Assembly (NCBI RefSeq): GCF_949628215.1
Contig: NC_134276.1
Span: 109,840,756-109,904,755 of the forward strand
Origin: Phalacrocorax aristotelis
Lineage: Eukaryota; Chordata; Aves; Suliformes; Phalacrocoracidae
DNA: 64,000 bases
Reading direction: 5' to 3'
Shown here: piece by piece, positions 1-12,960 of the stretch
Layout of the letters: each line of letters starts with the position of its first letter
Numbering within the stretch: position 1 is the first letter of the stretch
The notes under the pieces: model-generated
The model's database searches: none
What the model saw: only the letters and a program-made list of their open reading frames with translations
Told to the model about the DNA's origin: nothing
Made by a program: the position numbers and the translations under genes

Positions 1-3000
1 GGTGTTTGATATAAGTGTTTGATGTTTCTCAAAGCATGATTTCCACATTTCAAGTTGGTGGGTAGTTTCACCCATAGATTTCCACAACAAGGCCAATCAT
101 AGCTTACATAGTAAATATAGATCAACCACACTAACAATCTTCTCACAATCAAGTAATCAAACAACACAGCTCCCCGTCTGTTCTGCAGAAAGATTACAGA
201 GCTCTTGCAAAAACTCTAAGCTTCCTGTTCCAAGACTGATTTCCAGTTCAATGCTGTTCCACTCTTTGAGAAAGCTTTTCAGCCAGAAGAAAACAAATTA
301 AGCTAAAAAGCTGTCCCAAGTCTAGCCAATGCTATCATGGTATTTCCTATTATAAACAAACTTTTTGAATCACAGATCAAAACTTGATATCTATATTGTT
401 CTTTCTCTCCCCAAATTAACCTTGTTTTTATCCTTCAAACTCACTCTGTACAATTATCTTCAAGGGATAAATTATAGTTTTTATTATATATACACATATC
501 ATCATTGTAATGATGGATAGCATAAATAAACTGTAAGCAAATATTCCATCTAGGCTTATACTGATGTGGATTTGCTTGCAGTGTTTTGTCAGAAACACTA
601 CTAACACACACTGCCTAGTAATTAAAATACCACTCACCTACACATAGGGATGATGCCTGGCGTGCCCAAGGAAAATGAAGAATCTTTGTCACACTTTATC
701 CTGCTTTTGGACTCACATCCCTGTTTTGAAAGTAAACCTAGCATGAGACGTAGGCCTAGATTAATCCATAGTTTAACAAGAATCTCTCACACAAAGAATT
801 TCCCTAGATTTTAGTCATTTTTAATTATTCTATATTTATATTTTTCAGAAAGACTGGTTCATTTTTTTCCCCTTTCTTGCTAAAACATCCTACTTCCTTT
901 TGAGATAGGCATAAAGAAACCCCAACAATCTCTTATTTTCCTGCACTGTGTTCTTCCTCTTCCTCACCAGCTGGAAGAGGAATCATTAGTAACATCAATG
1001 ATGATGATTTTACAGGTCACCAAAGACCATATTTGTGCTTTCTCTGTTAGACCAGAAGCCATTCAGCATTTCCAGTCCAGAGCGGTATCAGAACTCTCCA
1101 GCTCAGCCTCTACAGCCATAGATTGAATTGACGTTTGGAGGTATATTTAGGTGCTCTTCCAGTTACAGGTTTTCACAAGCCTCCTCTTTACCATTTTCCT
1201 TTCCTAGTTTACTTAGCCAGGGGGCATTGGTTCTTTCAATTATTACTTCATTAGGAGGAGGGCTTTCATCTCTTCTGACATCACAGGCTGTGACAACCTA
1301 GAAGATCCATTATTGAGGGTCCTTTCCTTATCCTTGCCTATATTATTTTCATCTGCAAAACTCATTAGACCCCTTAATAAGAGCCAACAAGTCTATAAGT
1401 ACACTAGATTATACTTAAATTTGTCAAGGGAGAATTTAACTTATCCTAAGATAACAGCAATTCACTGAGTTATTAAAGTGTCTCCCTTCTTCATTTGTAT
1501 TACCTTTTTGATTCCTTCAGTTTTATATTTTCAGACTTCTGTCAGATATTCTTATAAAGAAAATGAATTATTATTTTACTAGTTTTTTATAATACTTTGA
1601 TGTCTATATTTAATGGGAAAAAAAGTCTGCAACAAAAAAAGCAAGCTATTTAAAATAGAATGTGCCACTACCAATTCCCTATGCTGTCCTGAACATCCAC
1701 TAAAAGAAAGAGAAAGAAAAAACTAAATAAAATAGGAAGACATTTTCCTCCCTTTTTTTCTCTCCATAATAGAAGGTTCAAAGATTAGTATACAAGAACA
1801 GAGGAACACATAGCACTTCTACAGACCTTAACAAAATCACATACAGACAATAGTTTTCTGCAGACAACTTCTGAGGCCAAAGTATTCTGGAGACAAGACC
1901 TCTGAAGAGGTTGTCAGCAAGCTCCCCTTGTTAAAGAACCCCCACATGCAGCTGTACCCACCACCCTCTGTGCAAGGCAATGCTTCTTTTAGCAAAAAAT
2001 TCTGCACCAAAGGTAAGTTCTCCAGACCACAAGAGAGTCACCCATAGTAAGAGCATGAGCTCATATATAACTGGTGGGTCCACAGATGGGGGTGTGGATG
2101 AGGGCCCCAGGTGGGGCTGGTTGGGGCCATCAAGGCCTACTCTGGGGTCCGTTATAGAGTAAATAGTAAGAAAATAGAGAAGTTAGCCAGAGTCAGAAAT
2201 AATAATAATGAAACAAAAGGCATTACTATCCCTGTATGAATATCAGGACAAATGTTTGAAGAAGATCCTTGGTAAAGATACCATGTTCTGGGAACTATTA
2301 ACTGAAGTTTTGAAGACTGTCCTTTAATGATTTGCATATGTAAAGCTTGGTGGAAAAGCTCTCAGAAAAATGCATTCCTTTCAAAAAACACAGAGAATAT
2401 ATCTCTACCTCTTTTGGTACACTATTCTCTAAACTATTCAGCCAGCAGCCCCAGACACATCTTCACGTGGCCTAGGAAATGTGCTTACACAAAAGCTTCC
2501 AGAAGACCAAAGTCTTTCTCCACGACATCAAGAAGCCATGCAAAAAAGTTTGCTGAAATAGAAGAGGAACTCCTAGTAGTGGCACAGACTTATTTACTGG
2601 TTCAGTGCATATTTGTTCATCTTACTTTTTAACAAGAAACAGAACACGGGTCACTGGATAGTTTTTCGAATAGGATCCAAATAATATTACTTCATCTATT
2701 TTTTTCCCACACTATGACACAAAAGTTTTCATAGGAGAAAATACTCCAGAGTATTTAGTATAGAGTTGGTAACCAACCACCTAATTAAGAAGAAAAGCTG
2801 ATGATAAGAACAATCTGACCTCATCCTGGCAGCAATGTTAGTTGATCAAAGCAAGTTAGAGATGAAGAACTAACACATGAGCCTTGCCAGTAACTTCAAC
2901 TCCATCAGTGGCGAGCGATTCAACTTCCAGCAAATACTTTACCATATTGGCAGGACCGAAATAACCTTCACATGACTGATAGACTGCCTCTGAAAGGACA

Positions 3001-3045
3001 GCTGATTTTGATCCCTCGAGTACTTCAGAGGGCTATGTTCCTCCA
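1..3045. other. AT-rich non-coding stretch, no gene seen
   Basis: No open frame here has coding character and no RNA gene is recognisable. A GC-richer patch at about 1960-2150 contains a good 5' splice-site match on the plus strand (AAAG|GTAAGT near 2009-2018). No convincing partner acceptor or reading frame was found, so this is a note and not an exon call. Confidence 0.6.
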
Positions 3046-3459
3046 TTACCTTGATGAACATAAAGTTATAAACAAATACATGGTTAGATCATAACATCTT
3101 GTGTGATAGTCTGCTTTTTTCGGTACATTCAGGCTAGTCAGTAAATAAGCATTTGGAAAGTAGGAAGGGAAAAAAAAAGCACCAATAATAACAATCACCA
3201 GGGCCATTAATCTCCTCAAAGCTACCTGCCAGATCTTGGCAGTGGAAGCAACAGACTTGTTTTTTTGGAAAGGACACAAATACAGTACTGTGGTTGATTG
3301 TTTCTCCAGATACGTTGGTTTGGCTCTACTTATATAGACCTCACTGGCACACATTGTCCAGAAAGTAAAGCAATTACTTGAGAAACATGAATTCCTCATG
3401 TCAGATAATGGGCCTTTAAAACAATCAACATATTTACATAGAGCTTTTACACTAGACAT
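3046..3459 (-). CDS. Doubtful minus-strand ORF with a hydrophobic segment
   Basis: I do not recognise this protein. It is one of the longest open frames outside simple repeats: about 137 codons from the first ATG (3459) to the stop at 3046. The frame stays open upstream to about 3555, but with only a GTG there. The C-terminal third has a strongly hydrophobic run (LMALVIVIIGAFFF) that could span a membrane. The N-terminal half carries several cysteines (KYVDCFKG, SCFSSNCF). No promoter, Kozak context, splice sites or poly(A) signal clearly belong to it. In AT-rich DNA a frame of this length can occur by chance or be left over from a decayed mobile element. Treat it as hypothetical. Confidence 0.12.
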   Translation of the reverse strand: MSSVKALCKYVDCFKGPLSDMRNSCFSSNCFTFWTMCASEVYISRAKPTYLEKQSTTVLYLCPFQKNKSVASTAKIWQVALRRLMALVIVIIGAFFFPSYFPNAYLLTSLNVPKKADYHTRCYDLTMYLFITLCSSR

Positions 3460-3559
3460 TTTTGTCGTAGTTTGTTTTGCCCCCAGAGCAATGGAAACAA
3501 GGTAGAGATGAGAAGTGCATGAAATAGCACAGATTAAAAGAAAAAGAAAACCCACAAAC

Positions 3560-6275
3560 CTGCAAAAATTAATGGGTTGATATAAAATACTTCTAGCCAG
3601 TCAACAACCATTGCACCTGGATCTGCTCCTGCAGAACTTCTGATGGTAAGAAGATTAAAGATGATTCTATCCATGGCACCCAGACAGCCTTAAACTAAAT
3701 GTTCCAGCTCAAAGGAATGTTGAACATGAGAAGGTGAAATAAAAATCCATCAACAGCAAATGTCAATGCTTGGCACAGAGCAAAACCACTGCCTGACCTG
3801 AGATCAGGGACTGGAGCTCTCAGACATGTGGCGTTATTCAGAATTTAGCAGATATTCCTAGCATCCTTTCCATAAAGATTCACAAGGATTTCTTTGGAGG
3901 ACCTGGACTCATCTGCACAATTTTCCAGTTCAGCAAGGAGAGAATCAAGAACCTGTTTGAATTCCCTAAAGAAATGTAAACTGCTTAGGAGACCTCCCAC
4001 AAGACCACATCGGAAGCCAGAAATATCCTCCTAAAGAACTCTTCTTAAAACCTCTCTCTATGCGTTTGCTCCATACGCATGTGCATGTGTGTTTGTGTTT
4101 TAGAAATGTTGATTTGTCATTTTAAGTTTTACAGTGATTGCCAGACAGAACCAGGGTATGTTGTAAGGTTAGGATAATAAACAAAGCAATTTCAGGAAAG
4201 GGTTTTTCCTAGCAGCAGCACGAGCCACGTTCTTATTTAAAACATCAGATTACACCAAATATTTCATTTTGCATGAGATCACCCATATCAAAACATTACC
4301 ATTTTCTAAAACAAAATACTGCTTTTCATTTTGAGAAAGGTTTACATTAAGCCTTATCAACCTGGGCTGATGCAGTGCCTTTTACTATGAGGATCTTGTT
4401 CTTTCCTCTGGTGACAGAGGCCTTTCTTGGTTTTGAACTGTTGGACACAGGTACTTCTTCAATTGAATATACAGTCCTATCCCATCCCATGACCGTCATT
4501 TTATAAAACAAATTAATCTGAACTTAAACCTAGACTCTTCAAAATCCTAAAAAAGAAGGAACACCCTAATACATCTTACATGTAGATATGAAGGCTGAAG
4601 GCCTGCATGGTTTATCTTCTTTCACCAGATTTTATACTTATTACAAATTTTTTCACTGCTTCTCACGGAAAGAGATTATTTCGGATAAGAGGTGATACAG
4701 AAGCAGGTGCTGTTTGCCCATGCATCGCCACTGGCTGCAGTTTTACTAGGTGTTTCCTGCCATCCTGCCTGAAGCCCCGTGCTTTTCCAGAGCATTTGTG
4801 CGGGACCGTCAGAGCACTACCCATGGACACGATGAGCTTGATGTTTCCCCAGCATCCCACCTTCTGCCTGTGTTTTGCAGAAGCCTCCTTACTTAGGTGT
4901 GCCTGCATACCAAAACAGGGTTTGCAAGGGATACAGATATAAGAACACCCACTTTGTGGTTCTCAAAGTTGGCCAAGTCAGCTACCTGTTCAACACAGTC
5001 AAGACACATTCAGAAGCAGAGCTGTAGTCACGTAAACAGCATTTACTGATGAAAACGCAAGTGCATATAAACTTCCAGGACTTTGAGGCTAGGCATCAAT
5101 TTAGAGGATGAAGATCTGAATTGTAACTCTAGATGTTTCCAGGAACAGCTAGAAGAAGAGTTAGATAACCTGAATCCTGTGGTGGATTTAATCCAAAGAA
5201 CCTATGTTTCTTCTGTAATTTTGAAAATCTGCTCCTGCTCTTGAAGGATAAGAGGAAGACTTTTTCTCTACTGTTAAAAAAATGTTACTGCTTTAGAAGG
5301 ATTCAGTAAAGCTACTCTACGCTAATAGTATCCTGAACAAGTAAAATCTTTGCCTCTGACTGCAGCAGAGATAAGATTTCCCCAGTAATTTTGTTCTGTT
5401 TGTTGAATTTTAGTTCACTTGAAAATAAAACGTGTAGTTACATGGGTTCTGCATGATACACATTTACCTGATTCATTTGCTACTCCGTATATCCAGGTCA
5501 GGAGACTTGCTGGGATTTTTGGCCGACAGGTGTCCCTGAAAGGAGTGCAACTTCAGTAAAAGTCCAAATCTTGCCAAAAATCAGTTTCATAGGCCCAGAA
5601 AACACCGAGGCTGAATGTGATCATTCTAGGTTCCTTTTCAAGGTCTCCTAAAGGAATAGGGAGCTGGCATGGTGGTGAGAGGGAAAGCCTCCAAAGCGTC
5701 ATTCTAACTGTAGTGGGCTGACGGGTCCCCTGGACATGCCACTGCCCTCTTGCACAGCCACATATGAGGAACACAGGGCTCTCCTCGCACCTAACTTTGG
5801 TGCCTGCGTAGGCACGGGAAGGGCCCAAACCAGTCTCTGTTTTAAGACGGGGCAGTGCATTCACATGCTCTCTCCGTCCAGAGGTACAAAAAAAAACCCC
5901 AAAGGAGGTTGCAGGAGGAGTAAGAAACTCCTTACCAGACTCATCAAAATAGGTTTGTGTAGGCTTTCACTGAGACTCTATTATGCCTCGTTACTTCAGT
6001 TACTCCATAACATTATTTAACCAATTTTCATAATTTTAACACCGTAAATTTGCACACCAGGGCGAACCAAAATTCAAGAACTTACCATGTCCACATTTAG
6101 AACTGAAGTAAAGGTTGTTTCTCACCACAGTCAGGGACACACAGCTATTTCTGTGTCAGCCAAATCAGTGCTCAGACATCCAAAACAGTAATCCGAGAGT
6201 TTATTTCTACCAGTCAGCAATCCAACAGAGGGTTAACATGGGTTGGTTATAATCATACATTTATGTGTCTAGTTT
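3560..6275. other. Non-coding stretch, moderately GC-rich at 4650-5870
   Basis: Short open frames on both strands at 4607-4942 and 5553-5864 overlap one another and show no family motif, start context or splice support. I see no RNA gene and no identifiable mobile element. Confidence 0.5.
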
Positions 6276-6291
6276 TTATATATATATATAA
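6276..6291. repeat. (TA)n microsatellite
   Basis: Eight TA units, followed about 20 bp later by another TA-rich patch (6303-6315). This is an ordinary simple repeat. Confidence 0.9.
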
Positions 6292-6315
6292 ACTACATTA
6301 CACTATATATATGAT

Positions 6316-9300
6316 ACATGCATCTCTTAAAGCAAAGTCAAACCTGTCATCAGCTGAATGCTTAACACAGATATATTACTTCTAAACACACTTGCCTAGA
6401 AGGCAACCTGCACTAGGGAGTACTGGTATACAAGCACAGTGTATTTTGTATTTCTGTAGAAGATTACCTCACCTCTCTCCATTTCCTCTAAAATCTTGGT
6501 GGAAGAGGAAATTAAGGCAGACAAACTGAACTGTGATGCTTAGGGAGTCCCTTGGTTCTGCCTGTCACAGTTTTAAGCCTGCTCAGGGCCTCGGGGGAGT
6601 CTGGCTGTTCTTACTCCTCCTCTGCCAACCAGACAGTAACGGCCCACTGCTTTTATTCATTACCCTGAATGTAATGCACTAAATTTAACAAGTAACACAC
6701 TCAGCGGGAATTTATTGGCCTTTTGCAGCATGATTGCAAGGTAGGATATGGATATGGATTCCAATTACTGCTGACACCCAGATAAGAGGAACAAAGCCTA
6801 TATATGATTGTTATTAATCAAAGGTGATATCTGGTATTACGAAGAAGAGAAAAACAAACCAAGAATAATTTAAAAATACTTAACTACGTATTTTTTTTCT
6901 ATCAAAATGTCAGTTGTTCCAAATAAAATTATGCTGGCATTTTCTAGCTAGGAATAATAAAAAGGATAGCACATTATACAAAAATGGCCAGAAAGAAAAT
7001 GTAAATAACAACAGTTATTGATTATAAAATGACATGCAGAAAATTCACGTCCCAGGAGATATAACATACTGTGAAAAGCCTAGAATAAAAATATGCATAC
7101 GTTCACAGCTATAGAAGTATTAATGATCACTAAGCAAAAGAAAAATTCTACGTAATACATTACAGAGAGCCGAGATTCATATTCATCTGACAGTATTAAA
7201 AGATGGAATAGGAAGAAATTAATTTTTCTTGTTCACATCTGGAGTTTAAATAAGTACAATATGAATGGGCAAAGAACAAGCCAAAGATCACTGCATCAAA
7301 ATTCCAGAAACCAGCAGATGTGAAACACATGAATATCTCTCCCAAACCTCTCCCAGGTGAGCACAGAAGCTAACCACTTATCTATATGTGATTGCATTGA
7401 TTTCATAACACTGCAACCCACAGCACATTGAATACTACGGCCATTCAGAGCAGTAAGAGGCAAAGAATTTGGATCCATAGTGTTTAGAACTGCCGTTCAG
7501 CTTGGATCTAGAAGATGAAAGTCCCTTCCAAGCTATCTAAACTATTAAGGTCAGACGTGTGGGACGAGAGAGCCTGTGAAGTTTCTCATTACTATCTATT
7601 CCCAATATTCAGGCTGAGCACATCAGACGAAGAATATTTTCTGATAGCAACTCCATTCCCTTTCCGAACCATAAGCAGGGTGGATTACTCTTCAAAACCA
7701 GTGAGATAAAAAAGATTAAAATCTCTGAAAAGACACAACAGGACAATTTGCTTGAAATTCAGTAAGTGTGCTATTCACCGACAGGCTACCTCATATGCCT
7801 ACAGATAGGACTTACCTATTAGTTCAAAAATTAGTCAGAAAAGGGGAAAATGATGTTGCAAACATCACAGTGGCCCTTCCTGGTCCAACCCGACAACTCT
7901 TTCCTGCTTCTTGAGGACCTACTCCCTGTATGCTATTTATTTTCCCGTCCCTTCAGTATTGGCAGAAGGCAATGTATTTGCCCACTGGGAGCAGAACTGA
8001 CGCCAGCAGTTGCCTCAAACAAACCATCACAAACTTTTCAGTGAGACTCTCGGAAAGGAATCTGGTGCAATAATTTGGAGACCAAACTTAGAAGAACTTT
8101 GACAATTCTCCTTTCCCTTAGTTAAAAACTTTTTTCTACAAGACATTATTATCATGCTAGCTGCATAAGACACAGCATATGTATAAAACGTTCTGCACAT
8201 ATAACCTGTGCTCGCTTGCCTTTTCTGGGACGCTTTCTCTCACCTGTGAAAAGCAAGAGACCAGTTTCCTGATGTTGAGGATTATATTTTTCATGTCTCT
8301 TGTGAGGAAAAATGCCATAAGCAAATCAGTGATCATGTCCTACATACACAAGACATCTCATCAAATAAGGAGGGGAGACAAATCTTAGTTTTAATGTATT
8401 CAATTACTTAGTGAAACAGAAAAACTATCATGTTTTCTTACCTCATTTTTGCCATTTTACCTGGTATATGAAAGTGGTTTGAGACCAGGTACAGCAGGAG
8501 AGAGAAGAGAATAAACAGAAAGGAATAACATATCTTCAGGAAAAAGGACTTTTTAAACAGACCCTATATACATCATATATTGTATATTACCTATCACATA
8601 ATATTTGCTGTGTGTATGTGAATGATGGATTGTATGAGAGAGTAAAATCATTTTTGCTGCATTTGATGCCGTAAGTTATTACTGATAAATATTTGATCAC
8701 ATATATACATGACCTCAAACTGAGGAACAGTTGGGTCGGTGACGCAGCCTTGGGTATCAAAGGGATCTTTTATTTTTATTAATAGCTCTATCATTTTCTT
8801 GCAATATATGAAGTTTGTCACTGAGGCAGAAATGGAAGCAGATAAAATCTTGATTCATCAGAGCACGCTGATATGTATATAACTTTAAGCTTGAGAGGAG
8901 TGCTCACCAGAGCTTTGTAAATAAGGGCTTTACTAAGTCATCACTTAGTGCAAGACACTGTTTTCCAAACATTGGCTTTAGAGAGCTTTCGGACCCCAAT
9001 AGAAAGGTTACTTCTCTAGTCCTCCAGCCAAAATGCATGCTGGCCTTTTACAATCCTTGTTGACAGTAAAATAAGTGCACAGAAGCTATGTTTCTGTGAT
9101 TACATACACATTGTTTTGCAGAGTACATGAAAGAAATGCCATTTCCTCCTATTGCAACGAGATGCTTATATGGGGGGGGGAACCCCAAGGGTGGCTATTG
9201 TAGCTTGTCAGTATTGCAACAAATGTTAAAACTCCAGCCTGTTGTTCTCAAATGTTAATGGCAAAAACCCAACATCTTCTGAATGAAATTACAATTTAAA

Positions 9301-9700
9301 ATGGTAATGATACTTTTGTCTCAAGAGAATTTGTATTCTGTCTGCAAATCAATCAAGATATGGTGAAACGATTTAGAGCGAAATCACAGCTGAATGTATA
9401 AAATCCTGGGAACAAAGAATGGTACCTGCATACAGGAGACAGCTGGCAGTACCCATCAATGGACAGAGAAAGGCACTTCTCCTTAGTCTTGTAAATACAA
9501 AACCTCGTCAATTCTGGTAGTTTGTGCTATATATGACACAATTTTTGTTTACATCAGACTGTCAAGAAAGACACTGTGCCTTCCATATTTTTGCTAGCAC
9601 ATACCATGGATGTATATTAGATCCAGACGCTCATGACTGGAATAAAAATCACTGAAATGTGGATCAGGTTGATAACTTTAATGCAAAATATTATCGTCTC
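6316..9700. other. AT-rich non-coding stretch
   Basis: No supported gene. Small frames at 7515-7709, 7850-8044 and 8179-8388 lack motifs and splice or start context. A G-run lies at about 9172-9180. Confidence 0.55.
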
Positions 9701-9716
9701 TTTTTTTTTTTTTTTT
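9701..9716 (+). repeat. T16 homopolymer tract
   Basis: Sixteen uninterrupted T residues about 100 bp upstream of the Cys-rich candidate exon. It could add to a U-rich environment for an acceptor, but it is probably just a homopolymer. Confidence 0.9.
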
Positions 9717-9820
9717 CTGAATTTCTCACAATGCGTTTAACACACTAATCCTTAAAAATCATTTAAGCAATAAGAGTAGGAGAAGGCATCACATTGCAAG
9801 TTAATAATTTCATGCCTCAG

Positions 9821-9988
9821 ATGTGTTGTGAAGCGTGCGGACGAAGAATGAGTGACTTCAGTCACCTGAGAAGTGTAATGATTCCCAGAAACGCACTGCC
9901 TGAAGTATCTTATTGCTATGACTGCATGGAAATTATTTTAGAAAAGGTCACACCCATGGAGCTAGTAAGAATGATTAGATATGAGTGA
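9821..9988 (+). CDS. Candidate terminal coding exon, Cys-rich C-terminus of unknown protein
   Basis: I do not recognise the family. The exon would begin after an AG acceptor (CCTCAG|ATG, AG at 9819-9820) and run 55 codons to a TGA at 9986-9988. Seen in the translation: a CxxC-type cluster near the start (MCCEACGRRM), a second pair about 30 residues later (YCYDCMEII), and a charged amphipathic tail ending RMIRYE. Two CxxC pairs at this spacing suggest a small zinc-binding ribbon; that is inference. An AATAAA poly(A) signal lies only 38 nt past the stop (10026-10031), as expected for a last exon. The same frame is open upstream to 9794 and has an in-frame ATG at 9812, so a small intronless ORF is the alternative. 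No upstream partner exon could be found, so a chance ORF remains quite possible. Confidence 0.33.
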   Translation: MCCEACGRRMSDFSHLRSVMIPRNALPEVSYCYDCMEIILEKVTPMELVRMIRYE

Positions 9989-10025
9989 TTAAGGTGGCAA
10001 CCATACAGCCTATAATTCATTGTTT

Positions 10026-10031
10026 AATAAA
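10026..10031 (+). promoter_or_regulatory. Poly(A) signal AATAAA
   Basis: A canonical hexamer 38 nt after the stop of the candidate exon ending at 9988, with a short GT-rich stretch just downstream. Such hexamers are common by chance in AT-rich DNA, so its value comes only from its position. Confidence 0.35.
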
Positions 10032-10039
10032 TAAGTGAG

Positions 10040-12540
10040 TTCTCCCATCACGCTTTTAAAAATATAGTGAACGTTTTAAAGATTAAAAAGAACCTCCTTG
10101 CTCAGGTGAAGTGCTGCCCTGGCCAAGCGTGACTGTCAATGCTCTGCTACAGCAGCTGAGAAAACGCATTGTTCAAGCTGCTCTATCTACCCCAGAAGAC
10201 TTCCACGGTGGCATTTTCCAAACCCCAAACAAGCATTCAGGAGATGCAAAGATTTTGCGCCAACTAGGAAGGTGCTGCTCTGCCTTACCACCTCTGGAGC
10301 GCTGATGCTGGCCTGAACTCAGCGTGCAAGATATTGCCATTGGGAAGCACCGCTTCCCCTTCCTCTGAGTGATGTCTCTGCCCAGGTCTGCCCCTGCTCC
10401 CTGAGAGAAACCGCAGTCTTCCTGGGCTTGAGCACACCAAAGAAGTAAAGCTACGTGCCCCACCAGCACACAGGCTGGAGGCAGTAGTGCTCTCTGGGTC
10501 AAAGACCAGTTTAGATTGGGAGAAAATTCTTCAAAGTTCATTATTAGTTTTGTTGGAGATTTTATGACCATTTTGTTTCTTTCACAGTGAAAAATCACTT
10601 CCATTCTTCAGAGCTGAAAAAACCCCCATGACTTATTTATGCAGATTTTGTATTTAATAAAAAGAAGTTTCAGAAAACTTTCAGAAATGAAACTTTAAAG
10701 AGCCCATCTTTTGTTATATGGATGAAAGGCTGAAGTTTGTTTTGCTGATGCATCATCTCATGGATTCTACTATGGCATATTATTGACTATTGAATGGAAA
10801 CACCACTTTGATCTTTGAAAAAAAAAAAAGAATATTTTTTCTTTTGAAAAGAATTGAACCATAGCTCGTTTTTTAAGTTATAGCATAAATCTAAAGTTTC
10901 ATCCTTAAAGATCATACTCCTATTCCCATTCTTGGTATGTGTTGTAATTTAACCCTACTAGATACTGTAACAATATTTTCTTCCTTAATCATGCCGATTT
11001 ATTAATTACACCATGTTTTACCATTACTTTCAGGAGGGTTTATCTAAGGGGAAAAAAAAAGCTAGTTTAAAATTTAAAGAATCAAAGAAAAAAGGTAGTT
11101 CTGATTTTAAACCAGCATATTTTGTACTACTGCTAGTCTGCTATGGATCTGAGGAATTGCTCCAAGCATCTGAAGCACTTTTGACTTTGCTGTCGCAATG
11201 AAATATTTAAATTAAAGGACTTCTTTTTGCTCCCCTTGAAGTACTATTCAAAGTACCTCATAAGGACAAAAAGTGATAAGAAATCAAAAGGAGGTGGCAT
11301 ACTTGAGGAAGTATTCTCACAGCCCACCCAAGGTACATAACTCAGCCATGCTTCCATGTAACTAAGTTTAGCAGCCGACACCCTCCACAAAGGCAATATG
11401 TAAAGGCAGGTTCTGTCAGACAGTAGTAAAGAACATTCAATCAGGATGTATAAATTTAGAAGGTGCAAAGTTTCCCACCATTTCCAGCCACGTTGTACTG
11501 AAATCTTTTATCAGTAAAACCAAACATTTGCATGTCACAAAATAGAATTGGGGTGGGGTTTTTTGTTGTCTTTGCTTGGTTGTTTGCTTGTTTTCATTTA
11601 TGTTTTCTTTTGCAGACATGCTGTCAAGTGGAGGGAAAAAAGGTTTTAAACAGCAAAGAAAGTCTCACGTTCAAGATAAATTTACAAGGCATTTACTGAC
11701 TGCCTTGAATGCAAGAAATGCTGTAATTTACTCCTTCTAGCTCGAACAACTTCTGTTTGATTTTTAGCAATTGTTCTGGGAATAAACAGAAGCAAGTGTG
11801 TTGGTCTCAGCACCTGAGAGTAGGCAAGATCCTGCAAGTCTTTGTCTCTCAGATTAGCGAGCATCAACTATGGAAGGACTTTGGGGACTCAGAAGGACTT
11901 GATAGCTTTGCATCCTCTGGAAGAGACTAATTTACTGCCAGTTGTAGTAAACAGTATATATTGTGATGGGTAGTGGGCTTAATTACCTACAATAAAGGTT
12001 CTTGATTTAAGAACTCAAGCTGCTCCAGCTGGAAATCATGAAATGGCAACAGTGTAATCTTCCTAGGTATTTTTTTCTTTGGTTTTTTTTTCCTCGGTTC
12101 CCCCCCCCGCCCCTTGTGAGCTGGTTTGCATGCCCTCATTTGCAAATGTTGTTGGGACAATGTGTCAGGTTGCTCTAGGCCAAACATTCAGCTTTCTTAT
12201 CTATATTTTATAAAACTTAATCCCACTGGCAATATTTGCTTGATTTCTCTAATGATTCCAATGAAAACAGTGTTTCATTTGGCTTTAAACTGTGATCACA
12301 GATGAAACATTACAGGACTATGCCAGGATATGAGGGCCAGACACTGAAACCAACTCTGAACAAAAACTGAAACTACTTAGTCTGTTTATTAGTTATAAAA
12401 TCTACAAAAAAGGGAAAATAACCCTAAAAATCATAAAAACTGCTTACCCAAAGAAATAAATTTTCAGTGATTATTTTTATAATGGGAAATATTCCCTTAA
12501 AATGGCTTGGTGGTAAGTTTACTTGTTTTTTTTAGGAGCA
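10040..12540. other. Non-coding stretch
   Basis: No gene supported. The GC-richer piece at 10100-10500 has overlapping open frames on both strands with no recognisable motif. The rest is AT-rich with short homopolymers, including A-runs near 10820 and a C-rich run near 12100-12112. Confidence 0.5.
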
Positions 12541-12549
12541 GTATAGCAC

Positions 12550-12960
12550 TGATATGTTGTAACATGCTGCTGATGTGGTATAAACCGGCTCCTCAGCTCA
12601 GACTGTGGGGTCCCAGCCATGGCTCTGTTCATTAACACCCAGCAGTTGGATAATTTATCAGTCAACCAGCATGCAGAGTTTCACATGTCTCTCCTGTAAT
12701 TCAAAGGGGATCTTCCCCTCCGGCCCACTCCCGCGCCGAGTTTAACCCTTCAGCAAAACTTTTTCACTATCATTGCAAGGAGGTCTAATCCACACTAAAT
12801 ATGCTAATCAAGAAATACCTCGAGGGCCTTTTTTGATCATTTTGGTTATATATATATGTTAAATCTGCAGCTTTTGGTGTTATCTTTGGTGAGACGTCAC
12901 TGTCTCTCGTCTATGAAATGACATTTGCTTTGTCCTGTGTAATAGGCAGGTTTTAAACGT
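12550..12960. promoter_or_regulatory. Candidate conserved regulatory block with TATA box
   Basis: Repeat-free and compositionally mixed, holding several recognisable motifs: TATAAA at 12579-12584, an octamer-like ATGCTAAT at 12801-12808 (POU factors), and a CRE-type GACGTCAC at 12893-12900. Isolated CpGs are also retained at about 12730-12740. The texture resembles vertebrate conserved non-coding elements. Conservation cannot be tested from this sequence alone. Confidence 0.3.
12619..12699 (+). CDS. Possible micro-ORF of 26 codons with strong Kozak context
   Basis: The ATG at 12619 sits in GCCATGG, the optimal vertebrate initiation context, and lies 40 nt downstream of a TATAAA element (12579). 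The frame runs 26 codons (MALFINTQQLDNL at its start) to TAA. If the TATA box is real, transcription would begin near 12610 and this would be the first ORF of the transcript. The peptide has no recognised motif. It may simply be a coincidence within a regulatory element. Confidence 0.15.
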   Translation: MALFINTQQLDNLSVNQHAEFHMSLL

